Positions 29,034-37,948 of a stretch of DNA of 50,862 bases are shown one piece after another; within the stretch, counting starts at the first letter, position 1, and each line of letters opens with the position of its first letter. The notes beneath the pieces were generated by a model, which was given only the letters and a program-made list of their open reading frames with translations, was not told the DNA's origin and searched no databases. A program made the translations under genes and the position numbers. This stretch comes from Sedimentisphaerales bacterium (lineage in GTDB: Bacteria > Planctomycetota > Phycisphaerae > Sedimentisphaerales > SM23-30), in NCBI GenBank assembly GCA_016934515.1, contig JAFGSR010000011.1, positions 1-50,862 of the forward strand, written 5' to 3'.

Positions 29034-30332
29034 TTACACCGGTGCCAGGAGGGAATTATAAATATCCAGGCACTGTTGTGCCGAATCCGACCAGGAAAGT
29101 TTCCTGACCTCAAAATTACCGTGCTCCCGTAGCGTCGCCTGCAGTGGCGGATGACGTAAAACCGCGATAATCTTGTTGGCCATTTCGGAAACATCCCAGA
29201 AATCAACCTTCAGGGCATGGGTCAGTATTTCCGCCACTCCGCTTTGCTTGCTGATAATCACCGGCACGTCGTTACGCAACGCTTCCAGCGGTACCAACCC
29301 AAAAGGTTCCGAAACCGACGGCATAACAAATAAATCTGCCATACGGAAGATTTTATCCACATCGCCCCCACGCAAAAACCCCGTAAACAATACTTTGTGT
29401 CCGATTCCCATCTCCGCCGCCAACTCAATGGTCCGTCGGATCATATCACCCGATCCCGCCATCACGAACTTGACGTTATCCATCACCTCCAGAACCTTCT
29501 TGGCAGCTGCCAAAAAGTATTCCGGCCCCTTCTGCATGGTAATTCGGCCCAAAAACAGCACAATTTTTTCGTCTTTTTGAATCGCCGCTCGCGCCGGATC
29601 CAATGCCTTGCCGTTGCGATCAATGGCGTTATAGACCACGCTTACCTTCTCCGGAGGTGCTCCATAACGGTTGATGATAATCTGTCGCGTCAGATAGCTC
29701 ACTGCAATTACTTGCGTAGCGGCATGTATCCCTTGCCGTTCAATATCGTAAACGCGCTGATTAACATGCTCGCCTGATCGATCAAATTCCGTCGAATGAA
29801 CATGAATCACCAGCGGCTTGCCCGTCAGGGCCGATACCGTGATCCCCGCCGGATATGTCATCCAGTCGTGGGCGTGCACAATATCAAATTCCTCCTGCTG
29901 GGCAACCAACGCCGCCAAACGGGCATAACGCTGAACCTCATCAAACAGGTTGGAACCGTAATGATCGCCGCCCTGGCCCATTCCGATCGATTCCATAGCC
30001 GGCAGCGTGCTTATCGCCTGGGTTTGTTCACGAATCCGCCTGAGCATCTCCTCGTATTCACCGGGTCTCTGATAAGGACTTATTCCCGAGGCGATGGTGC
30101 GGAATGTAACATTTTCAAAACCAGCCAATTTGTAATAATCAATTCCCGCCTGGCCGGGCTTCAAACTGGCTAACTTGACGTGACTCGTGTATTCCGATGA
30201 AACCGGCTTGGGCAACACAAACGTAATCTCGGTGCCGCACTGACTCATCGCCCGAGTCAATCCGTAGCAGGCTGTTCCCAAACCACCAGATATAAATGGC
30301 GGAAACTCCCAACCAAGCATTAAAATTTTCAT
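29034..30332 (-). CDS. GT4-family glycosyltransferase, glycogen-synthase-like
   Basis: A GT-B fold glycosyltransferase, likely adding glucose to an alpha-glucan, given its GH57 partner. The N-terminus MKILMLGWEFPPFISGGLGTA is the loop that binds the donor and acceptor in glycogen synthase-like enzymes. Further features are HAHDWMTYPAGI near residue 153, LFLGRITMQKGPEYFLAAA near 260 and the C-terminal motif SEPFGLVPLEAL, whose two Glu form the E-X7-E signature. Length of 432 residues is typical. No signal peptide is present. Weak GGTGAAG precedes the ATG. It is separated by 114 bases from the GH57 gene on the same strand. Other GT4 roles, such as trehalose or sucrose-phosphate synthesis, are less likely with this neighbour. 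Confidence 0.85.
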   Translation of the reverse strand: MKILMLGWEFPPFISGGLGTACYGLTRAMSQCGTEITFVLPKPVSSEYTSHVKLASLKPGQAGIDYYKLAGFENVTFRTIASGISPYQRPGEYEEMLRRIREQTQAISTLPAMESIGMGQGGDHYGSNLFDEVQRYARLAALVAQQEEFDIVHAHDWMTYPAGITVSALTGKPLVIHVHSTEFDRSGEHVNQRVYDIERQGIHAATQVIAVSYLTRQIIINRYGAPPEKVSVVYNAIDRNGKALDPARAAIQKDEKIVLFLGRITMQKGPEYFLAAAKKVLEVMDNVKFVMAGSGDMIRRTIELAAEMGIGHKVLFTGFLRGGDVDKIFRMADLFVMPSVSEPFGLVPLEALRNDVPVIISKQSGVAEILTHALKVDFWDVSEMANKIIAVLRHPPLQATLREHGNFEVRKLSWSDSAQQCLDIYNSLLAPV

Positions 30333-31112
30333 TTCTTCACCAGCCCAAACAAATGTAAACGAATTACGGTTACTTAATCATGATGTTAAAACCAACATCC
30401 AGAATAACGGAAACTACGATAGCATCTCTGATCATGCGCCATGTTGAATGATACACACGCAATCCCCAAGCGCAATCATCATTCACGTTAGGTCTCAATC
30501 ACCTCCAAGTCAAGTGATATTTTTAGCCAAAAGATAATTTTGTGATAAAAAACTTGTTCCTGAACTTTCTCTACTTAGATTATAAACCGTTTTTCGGTCT
30601 CCGTGTAGAAAAACATCTTCATTTAGAAAAAAAAATCAATAGGCCCTATAAGCTGCGTTAAAAATAGCGATAATGGGCCTTTTGCTCAACCGACCACTCG
30701 TTTTGTTAGAGCGAAAAGAGCAGTTGTGCCTGTCTGCCAGTTCAAACACGATGTTTGGCCGGTTTCATTGATAGGCAATTCCTGGCAAAACTAATTCGCG
30801 TTCTGGCACATAATCCCCGATTGCTGCCGGAAACCAATATTTTTCTGTGGTTTTTCACTTTGCTATGGCTCGCTTGGTATATTGGTTAATAACTATATCG
30901 GTTGGGACCGTCCAGTTTTTTAAAAAATTATCTGGAAATACTCTCCTAACACCATTATTTATGGTCATTTATGTTATTTGATTATAAATTTGCTACTTTT
31001 TTAGAGCTGGTTATTTATAACTCGTTGCTATTAAAGCAATTGGGCCTACCTTTTGACTGGGCAATCAGGGGGCAGATACGTAAAATACTTTAATTAAGGC
31101 AGGGTTATTCTC
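30333..31112. other. 780-base intergenic region with one large hairpin
   Basis: No gene is supported on either strand. It carries the GT4 leader at the left and the aconitase leader at the right. At 30641-30680, AGGCCC and GGGCCT pair across 28 bases that may pair further. On the minus strand the hairpin is followed by a run of T interrupted by ATTGA; on the plus strand only by TTTT. It may be a terminator of an unseen small transcript. Around 30738-30812 there are several TGCCAG/CTGGCA motifs in both orientations. A TTGACT near 31055 lacks a well-spaced -10, so I call no aconitase promoter. Confidence 0.4.
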
Positions 31113-33083
31113 ATGGCGGAAAATCTAACCTACAAAATACTTCGTTCGCATCTTATCGAGGGCATTCTGGAACCAGGCTGCGAAATCGGCATCAAAATCG
31201 ACCAGACCATTACCCAGGACGCCACCGGGACAACCGCCCTGTTGTTGTTTGAATCAATGGGTCTGGATCGGGTAAAGACTGAATTGTCAGTTAGTTACGT
31301 TGATCACAACATGGCTATGTTTGGACCCGAAAACCACGATGATCACCTCTATTTACAGTCCATCGCCAAAAAAATGGGCATCTACCACAGCCGACCCGGC
31401 AACGGCATCTGCCATCAGGTCCACCTCGAACGCTTTGCCGCCCCCGGAAGGACCTTACTCGGCAGCGATAGCCACACGCCCACCGCCGGCGGGATCGGCT
31501 CGCTCGCCATTGGCGCTGGCGGACTTGACGTCGCAGTCGCCATGGGCGGAGGGGCATTTTACCTTACCGCTCCCAAAGTCATCGGCATCCAGCTTTCCGG
31601 GAATCTTCCCCAATTTGTCTCCGCCAAAGATGTCATACTCAAGGTCCTCAGCATACTCAGCACCCGCGGAAACGTCGGTTACATAGTCGAATATTTCGGC
31701 CCCGGCCTCGCCAACTTAACCGTTCCCCAACGAGCCACCATTACCAATATGGGTGCCGAACTGGGTGTCACCACCAGCATCTTTCCTTCCGATCAGCAGA
31801 CTAAAAAATTCCTCCAAAACCAACAGAGATCCAGTGATTTTGTCGAATTAACCGCCGACCATGGGTGCCCTTACGACAGAATCATCGAAATCGACCTGAA
31901 CCAACTGACTCCCATGGCCGCCGCACCCTCCTCGCCCGACAACATCAGGGAAATCGCCGACCTCCGGGACATCCAGGTCCACCAGGTCATCGTAGGTAGC
32001 TGCACCAACAGCAGTTATCGCGATCTAATGACCGTCGCCGCACTCCTCAAAGGCAAAAAAGTCCATTCCCAGGTCGAATTTGCCATTGCTCCCGGCTCCA
32101 GACAGGTACTGACCATGCTCAGTCGAAACGGCGCCCTCGCCGACCTGATCGAAAGCGGCGCCCGCATCCTGGAAAGCTCCTGCGGTCCCTGCATCGGCCA
32201 GGGCCAATCACCCGGCCAAGGCCGCGTCAGCGTGCGAACCTTCAACCGCAACTTCAAAGGCCGCACCGGTACCAAAGACGATCAGGTTTACCTCGTCAGC
32301 CCCGAAACCGCCGCCGCCGCCGCCCTCACCGGCCAATTAACCGATCCCCGCCAACTACCCAACCTGCTCAAAATTAAGTTCCCCAAAATCACCGATCCCG
32401 ATTCACTTCCCATCGATGATGGCATGATTGAAACTCCACTGCCTGCCGATCAAGCCGCAACCGCTAAGGTAATTCGCTCCGCCGGCATCGTAACTCCGCC
32501 CGCCGCTGAAAAACCACCCGCCAATCTGCTCGGCCAGGTCCTGCTCCATTGCGGCGATAAAATCACTACCGACCACATCATGCCCGCCGGCACTTTCCTC
32601 AAATTCCGCTCGAACGTGCCCGAATACGCCAAATACGTCTTCAACTGTTTCAACGAGGATGGTCAGCCAACCTTCGCCGAAAAAGCTCTCGCCCTCAAAA
32701 AGACCGGACGCGCCGGAGTAATTATTGCCGGTGACAGTTACGGCCAGGGCTCCAGCCGCGAACACGCCGCTCTCTGCCCCATGTTCCTCGGCATTAAACT
32801 GGTCATCGCTAAAGCCGTCGAACGCATCCACCGCGCCAACCTGGTCAATTTCGCAATTATACCAGCCACCTTCGCCGATCCTGCCGATTACGACCGCATT
32901 GCCACCGACGACCGGTTGGAAATCGAAAATTTCGCCCAAGCCGTCGCCGCCGCCAAAACCTTCACCGTAAAAAACACCACCCAGGGTTTCAATTTCGATT
33001 GCATCCTCAATCTCAGCGACCGTGAACGAGCCATCCTCCAGGCCGGCGGAAAATTAAATTACGCCAAAGCCCAAGCCCAGTAA
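31113..33083 (+). CDS. acn: Aconitate hydratase, Aquifex-type
   Basis: Aconitase isomerises citrate and isocitrate in the TCA cycle using a [4Fe-4S] cluster. The three cluster Cys are visible as C297 in GSCTNSS and C357 and C360 in SCGPCIGQG. Other signatures: GSDSHTPTAGGIGSLAIGAGG, TTDHIMPAG and the swivel-domain GDSYGQGSSREHAAL. The length of about 656 residues, shorter than AcnA (about 890) and AcnB, matches the Aquifex-type putative aconitase group; homoaconitase or isopropylmalate isomerase are less likely. It is a single gene, ending at a terminator shared with the convergent SppA gene. No strong ribosome-binding site was found before the ATG. Confidence 0.88.
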   Translation: MAENLTYKILRSHLIEGILEPGCEIGIKIDQTITQDATGTTALLLFESMGLDRVKTELSVSYVDHNMAMFGPENHDDHLYLQSIAKKMGIYHSRPGNGICHQVHLERFAAPGRTLLGSDSHTPTAGGIGSLAIGAGGLDVAVAMGGGAFYLTAPKVIGIQLSGNLPQFVSAKDVILKVLSILSTRGNVGYIVEYFGPGLANLTVPQRATITNMGAELGVTTSIFPSDQQTKKFLQNQQRSSDFVELTADHGCPYDRIIEIDLNQLTPMAAAPSSPDNIREIADLRDIQVHQVIVGSCTNSSYRDLMTVAALLKGKKVHSQVEFAIAPGSRQVLTMLSRNGALADLIESGARILESSCGPCIGQGQSPGQGRVSVRTFNRNFKGRTGTKDDQVYLVSPETAAAAALTGQLTDPRQLPNLLKIKFPKITDPDSLPIDDGMIETPLPADQAATAKVIRSAGIVTPPAAEKPPANLLGQVLLHCGDKITTDHIMPAGTFLKFRSNVPEYAKYVFNCFNEDGQPTFAEKALALKKTGRAGVIIAGDSYGQGSSREHAALCPMFLGIKLVIAKAVERIHRANLVNFAIIPATFADPADYDRIATDDRLEIENFAQAVAAAKTFTVKNTTQGFNFDCILNLSDRERAILQAGGKLNYAKAQAQ

Positions 33084-33112
33084 AAAACTAATCTTTTAAA
33101 AAGCTGACTTTC

Positions 33113-33151
33113 AAAAAAAAGGCCCTTGCTATTTTAAGCTGGGCCTTTTTT
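33113..33151. terminator. Bidirectional terminator between aconitase and SppA genes
   Basis: A-rich arm, GGCCC (33121-33125), a loop of 15 bases, GGGCC (33141-33145) and a T-run. The A and T runs extend the stem and give each convergent gene its own T-tail. Confidence 0.8.
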
Positions 33152-33155
33152 AATT

Positions 33156-33213
33156 TTAAAAATTTGAATATTTGAATTTGTTTAGGATTTAGTAATTAGG
33201 ATTTAGGATTTTA
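33156..33213. repeat. AT-rich degenerate direct repeats
   Basis: Two repeat types lie side by side: TTTGAAT units (33162-33180) and TTAGGATTTAG units (33181-33213, with TTAGGATTT three times). They fill the space between the terminator and the SppA stop codon. Confidence 0.75.
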
Positions 33214-33217
33214 GTCC

Positions 33218-34285
33218 TCAATTTCCCATCCAGAGCGCCTGAATCCGCGGCATACCTGCCAGTTTCGCCAGTTGCCCTTCAATATCCAACGGATTTTCCG
33301 ATGCCTGGGCTTTCGCGCTGAGCATCTCTTTCAGCGAAGGCGGCTGAGCATAACGCACTACTTGGGGATTGGTCAAATCCAGCACATCTATCATATCGTT
33401 GATCGCGTCATCCAGAAAGCCAATCTCATCGATCAGCTTTTTCTCCAGGGCTTCCTGCCCGTCAAAAACTTCTCCCGTTGCCAGCGGCCAAACCTCTTCC
33501 GCCGTTAATCCGGCGCGACCTTCACTGACCACCGCCACAAACCGCTCATGCACCGTATCCAGTTTCCTCTTGATTTCCGCCTCGTCGGTCTCCGTCGGCA
33601 TCCGGAACATACTGCCCGTGTCTTTGAATGGCGATTTGCTCGATTTACGCACAATTGGCATCACGCCCAGTTTCTCTTCCATCAGCTTCTGTACCACAAA
33701 ACTCTGGTAGAGCACCCCAATGCTGCCCACTATGGAATTTTCCTGCGCAAAAATCTTATCCGTCCCCGACGTCGTCCAGTAGGCGCCACTGGCGTTGAGC
33801 ATTTCGGTCGCCGAATAAATCTTCTTGCCCGTCTGCTCCTTGAAATCCCGAACATACTTATTCATCATGTTCGATGGCGCCACATATCCACCCGGACAGT
33901 TAACCACGATAACCACCCCTTTAACCGCATCGTCACTCGCAGCTTTGTTCAGCATTTTGCGAAAATCGTATGCGCTATCCAGAGTGATCATTCCCTGCAG
34001 ATCGATCAGGGCAATTTTCTGCTCCCTACTGCCCGGGCGGTATTCTCTTTCCATTATCTCCCCGGCTCCGAACAGCATAAACAGATAGAAGTTCATCAGG
34101 ATCGAAAGCAAAAACACCAGCATAAATATATAACGCAGCAACCCGCCAATGAATGATCCCTTACGTTTCTGTGGCTCCGATGGTGGCAAATACACCGGAA
34201 CCGGTTTAGCCGCCAGCGGCCTCGGCGGCGGGGGGGGCGGCGGCACATTCGGAAAACCTTCTGTTTGATTTGAATCTTGTTCCAC
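33218..34285 (-). CDS. sppA: Signal peptide peptidase SppA (S49)
   Basis: SppA is a membrane serine protease that degrades cleaved signal peptides and other membrane peptides, using a Ser-Lys dyad. The catalytic Ser is S166 in MLNASGAYW, and the likely general base is K221 in SPFKDTG, 55 residues on. Other S49 features are VVIVVNCPGGYVAPSN, GSIGVLYQ and GEVFDGQEALEKKLIDEIG. A membrane segment (about residues 50-72) follows a cytoplasmic Pro-rich tail with seven Pro in a row. The start is GTG at 34285, seven bases after AGGAG. An out-of-frame ATG at 34290 lies only two bases after that site. The Pro run is coded through eight G on the plus strand (34230-34237), a place where slippage is possible. 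Confidence 0.88.
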   Translation of the reverse strand: MEQDSNQTEGFPNVPPPPPPPRPLAAKPVPVYLPPSEPQKRKGSFIGGLLRYIFMLVFLLSILMNFYLFMLFGAGEIMEREYRPGSREQKIALIDLQGMITLDSAYDFRKMLNKAASDDAVKGVVIVVNCPGGYVAPSNMMNKYVRDFKEQTGKKIYSATEMLNASGAYWTTSGTDKIFAQENSIVGSIGVLYQSFVVQKLMEEKLGVMPIVRKSSKSPFKDTGSMFRMPTETDEAEIKRKLDTVHERFVAVVSEGRAGLTAEEVWPLATGEVFDGQEALEKKLIDEIGFLDDAINDMIDVLDLTNPQVVRYAQPPSLKEMLSAKAQASENPLDIEGQLAKLAGMPRIQALWMGN

Positions 34286-34551
34286 AGCATTTCTCCTGAA
34301 AAATATAAAAATTCGTTAAGATCGCTTTCTTTCGTTGCACACCAGATACCCTATCAGAATCAATCAAACCTCTCAACCATAAATATCGGGAACCTGCTGG
34401 CGGATTATTGCACTTATGCACAGGGTTTCAATACAAGATAATCCTATACAGACAGCAAATTTCTGGTATCTTACCGAAAATATATCGGAGTACTGAGCCT
34501 CAGGGCAAAAAACGCTTTTTTGTAAGGTACTATTGGAACAGGAGCTAGGTC

Positions 34552-37500
34552 ATGCCTTATTATCATTACGAACAAGGCCACAAAAACTATTTGAAATCCA
34601 TCTGCGGCAAACTGCTGGAGATCATGTACATCCCGGTCGCTGATTTAAAGGCCACCGCCTGGGTAACTCCCGAGCCGATCCCTTATGAAAAAAGACGCCT
34701 GGGAAAACGCAAGGATCTCAAACCAGGCCAAAAATGGGGTCAGTTGTGGGATTGTGCCTGGTTTAATTTCACCGGACGGATTCCTCAAGATGCTAAAGGT
34801 AAAAATGTCGTAGCGCTGATCGACGTCCGCGGCGAAGCCTGCGTCTTCGACAAATCCGGCACCCCCGTTCGCGGACTGGCCTACTATCAATCTCACGGCG
34901 ACATTGACGCTTTTGAGGTCCATGGCAAAAAAGTGTTCCACCTGGAAAAAGCTAAACCCGGCGAAAAAGTCGATTTTTGGGTCGATGCCGGGGCCAACGA
35001 GTTGTGGGGAAAAGCCCAAGACCTCGGATACCTAAAACAAGCACAACTGGCAATTTGCAATGAGCAGTTAAGAGCATTCTTTTACGATTTCAGCACGCTG
35101 CTCGAATTGATGCAAGGGATCTCAACCGACAAGGCCCGGCATCATCGGATTTTGAAAGCGCTCACTGACGCCGCTCATTCGATGATTCATTACACCGAAG
35201 CCGAGGCAAAAACAGCTCGAAAAATTCTCGCCCCCGAGTTAAGCAAAAAAGGCTGCTCCGAAGCCCTCACCATCTCAGCCGCTGGCCACGCTCATATCGA
35301 CCTCGCCTGGTTGTGGCCCATCCGGGAGTCGATTCGTAAGGGAGCGCGAACCTTTTCCACCGTCGATTATCTCATGGACCGCTACAAAGATTACATCTTC
35401 GGGGCCAGTCAGGCCCAGCTTTATCAGTGGATCAAGGATTACTATCCCGGTCTTTACAAAAAGGTCAAGCAACGCATCAAACAGGGACGTTGGGATATTC
35501 AGGGAACGCTTTGGGTCGAAATGGATACCAACGTCGCCGGGGCCGAGGCCCTGGTCCGGCAAATTTTGTACGGCAAACGCTTTTTCCGTAAGGAGTTTGG
35601 CGTTGACGTGAAAAATTGCTGGCTGCCCGATGCTTTCGGCTTTAGCGGAGTAATGCCCCAATTGTTCAAAAAATCGGGCGTCGATTATTTCGTCACCACC
35701 AAGCTCAGTTGGAATAAGTTTAACGAATACCCCCACCACAGTTTCAACTGGCAGGGAATCGACGGCTCGACCGTGCTGGTGCACATGCCGCCTTTCTCGC
35801 ATTACAACGCCACCGCCACTCCCAGGGACATTCATACCCACGAAAAAAATTATCGCGACAAAATGGTCAGCCAAAACATGATGATGCTATTTGGCATTGG
35901 TGACGGCGGCGGCGGACCCGGAGCCGAACATCTTGAAGCGCTCCAGCGCGAAAAAAATCTCGAATCGCTCCCCCCCGTGACCCAGCGGAAAGCAGATGAA
36001 TTTTTCAAACTGCTCGAACGGGAACGCGATGATTTTTACACCTGGACCGGCGAAATGTACCTCGAAATGCACCAGGGATGCCTCACTTCCCAGGCCCGAA
36101 ACAAACGCTACAACCGCAAACTAGAACTGGCACTGCGGGAACTGGAACTTACTGCAATTCTGGCCCGGACCGTTGCCCATGCCGATTATCCCCAGCAGCA
36201 ACTGGATGAAATCTGGAAAGAAATGCTGCTCTACCAGTTCCACGACATCCTGCCCGGCTCTTCCATCACGCGGGTTTACGATGAATCCCTGGCTCGTTAC
36301 GCGATTCTAATGGATCAGGTCGAGCAGTTAACCGTTCAGGCTCAACAGAAACTGCTACAGGGCATCGATACCGCCCAGGCTCAGCAACCCGCCGTCGTGT
36401 TTAATTCGCTGTCCTGGCCTCGGAACGAGTGGATTAAAGTCGCCAATCGCTGGAAAAAAGTTCAAGCACCTGCCATGGGGTATGCAGTTGTGGATCTCAC
36501 CGAGAAGCAACCCAAACCGACCGAACTGCATGCCGAAAAGGATAAGCTCGAAAACGACATCTTGCGGGTCCGCTTCGACAAAAACGGCTGGGTCAAATCG
36601 GTTTACGACAAACAGAATCACCGCGAGGTTCTGGACCGCAAACTCCCCGGCAATCAACTGAATGTTTACGAGGACATCCTGGCCCACACCTCCGATGAAG
36701 CTTGGGGCGCTGACAGTGCCTGGGATTTCCCGGTTCATTACGAAGAAAAACTCGACGGCGTCTTCGAACTCGAATCAGCAACAGCACATCTGGATGGCCC
36801 GCGGGCAATCTTGAAACAGACGCGCAAATACGGCAACTCGAAAATGGTTCAGGAAATCATTTTGATCGCGGGCAGCCGACGCCTTGATTTTGTTACCCAG
36901 GTTGATTGGAACGAATCGTGCCGAATGTTACGCACCGGTTTTGCCTTGGCAGTGGCCAACGAATACGCCACCTGCGATATCCAGTTTGGTTCGATTCGCC
37001 GCCCTACCCATCGCAACACACCGTGGGACATGGCCAAGTTTGAAATTTGCGCCCAGAAGTGGATCGACCTTTCGCAGGCCGATTACGGCGTAGCTCTGAT
37101 GAACGACTGCAAATACGGCCACAAGGCTAAGGCCAATCTGCTCGATATTAACCTCCTCCGCAGCCCCGGTTTCCCCGATCCCAAAGCCGACCGGGCCCGA
37201 CATGAATTCACCTATTCGTTCTACCCCCACGGCGGCAACCATGTCGAAGGTGGCGTCATCAGTGCCGGCTACGAATTGAATGTACCGCTGCGGGTCACTC
37301 CGGTAAAAAAACCGGCCAAACCCAAACTGCCGAATTCGATGTCGTTCATGACCGTGGACGCCGACAACATTGTCATCGAAACAGTTAAAAAAGCCGAAGA
37401 CAGCAACGAAATGATCGTGCGTTTGTACGAATCTTACGGCGGCTCCTGCCAAACCCACCTGAATTTCGCCGGCAAAGTTAAATCGGCAAAACTGGTCAAC

Positions 37501-37599
37501 CTTCTCGAGGAACAGCCCACCGAGCTAAAGGTAAGCAAAAACAAACTAACCCTGAATTTCAGCCCCTTTGAGATTCAGACCATTAAAGTTTCGCTCTAG
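34552..37599 (+). CDS. GH38 alpha-mannosidase, cytoplasmic
   Basis: GH38 enzymes cleave terminal alpha-mannose using a metal-bound active site. The catalytic domain has the family signature AAGHAHIDLAWLWPIRES (G245, H246, H248, D250), where His and Asp bind Zn. A second conserved block is CWLPDAFGFSGVMPQL, with the likely nucleophile D360. Further parts are LWVEMDTNVAGAEALVRQ, FHDILPGSSI near residue 565 and a large beta-sandwich C-terminal half. Length of 1015 residues matches bacterial GH38 enzymes. No signal peptide is visible, so it probably acts on imported oligosaccharides in the cytoplasm. AGGAG lies eight bases before the ATG. It stands alone, convergent with the following minus-strand unit. 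Confidence 0.92.
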   Translation: MPYYHYEQGHKNYLKSICGKLLEIMYIPVADLKATAWVTPEPIPYEKRRLGKRKDLKPGQKWGQLWDCAWFNFTGRIPQDAKGKNVVALIDVRGEACVFDKSGTPVRGLAYYQSHGDIDAFEVHGKKVFHLEKAKPGEKVDFWVDAGANELWGKAQDLGYLKQAQLAICNEQLRAFFYDFSTLLELMQGISTDKARHHRILKALTDAAHSMIHYTEAEAKTARKILAPELSKKGCSEALTISAAGHAHIDLAWLWPIRESIRKGARTFSTVDYLMDRYKDYIFGASQAQLYQWIKDYYPGLYKKVKQRIKQGRWDIQGTLWVEMDTNVAGAEALVRQILYGKRFFRKEFGVDVKNCWLPDAFGFSGVMPQLFKKSGVDYFVTTKLSWNKFNEYPHHSFNWQGIDGSTVLVHMPPFSHYNATATPRDIHTHEKNYRDKMVSQNMMMLFGIGDGGGGPGAEHLEALQREKNLESLPPVTQRKADEFFKLLERERDDFYTWTGEMYLEMHQGCLTSQARNKRYNRKLELALRELELTAILARTVAHADYPQQQLDEIWKEMLLYQFHDILPGSSITRVYDESLARYAILMDQVEQLTVQAQQKLLQGIDTAQAQQPAVVFNSLSWPRNEWIKVANRWKKVQAPAMGYAVVDLTEKQPKPTELHAEKDKLENDILRVRFDKNGWVKSVYDKQNHREVLDRKLPGNQLNVYEDILAHTSDEAWGADSAWDFPVHYEEKLDGVFELESATAHLDGPRAILKQTRKYGNSKMVQEIILIAGSRRLDFVTQVDWNESCRMLRTGFALAVANEYATCDIQFGSIRRPTHRNTPWDMAKFEICAQKWIDLSQADYGVALMNDCKYGHKAKANLLDINLLRSPGFPDPKADRARHEFTYSFYPHGGNHVEGGVISAGYELNVPLRVTPVKKPAKPKLPNSMSFMTVDADNIVIETVKKAEDSNEMIVRLYESYGGSCQTHLNFAGKVKSAKLVNLLEEQPTELKVSKNKLTLNFSPFEIQTIKVSL

Positions 37600-37651
37600 T
37601 TGAACTTCATTCACAAAAATGGAGGCTGAGCCAGATGAAATCCTAACCATC

Positions 37652-37912
37652 TTACTTTGGCAACTCGTATAAACCCTGACCGGCACTCTTGAGCCTGCCC
37701 TGCCGAGCCAGTTCTTCCCACACTTCTTTCGGATAAATATCCGGCGGCCGAACTGCAGTCAAGCCCCGGTTCCCGCCGCTCAACGCGCCACCCGCCGTGG
37801 ACGAATCGTCCAACTGCGCCAACTTCAAACGCTTTTTAAACGCCTTAAACGCCTTCTTAAGCCTCTCCGGTGTAAGCTCTCCACCCGCCGACGACATATC
37901 AGACTCCATCAT
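37652..37912 (-). CDS. Unrecognised 86-residue protein
   Basis: I do not recognise a family. The sequence has a helical basic segment (LTPERLKKAFKAFKKRLKLA, residues 14-33), then a Gly/Ser-rich linker. The C-terminal part (IYPKEVWEELARQGRLK, with GLYELPK at the end) looks like a small winged-helix or DNA/RNA-binding tail. It is likely a real gene: two ATG codons stand next to each other after GGAG at good distance, and it follows the lipoprotein gene by 36 bases. Highly basic, no signal or membrane segment. Confidence 0.6.
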   Translation of the reverse strand: MMESDMSSAGGELTPERLKKAFKAFKKRLKLAQLDDSSTAGGALSGGNRGLTAVRPPDIYPKEVWEELARQGRLKSAGQGLYELPK

Positions 37913-37948
37913 AATTCACTCCATTTCCTCATTCGTCATTATATTTAC

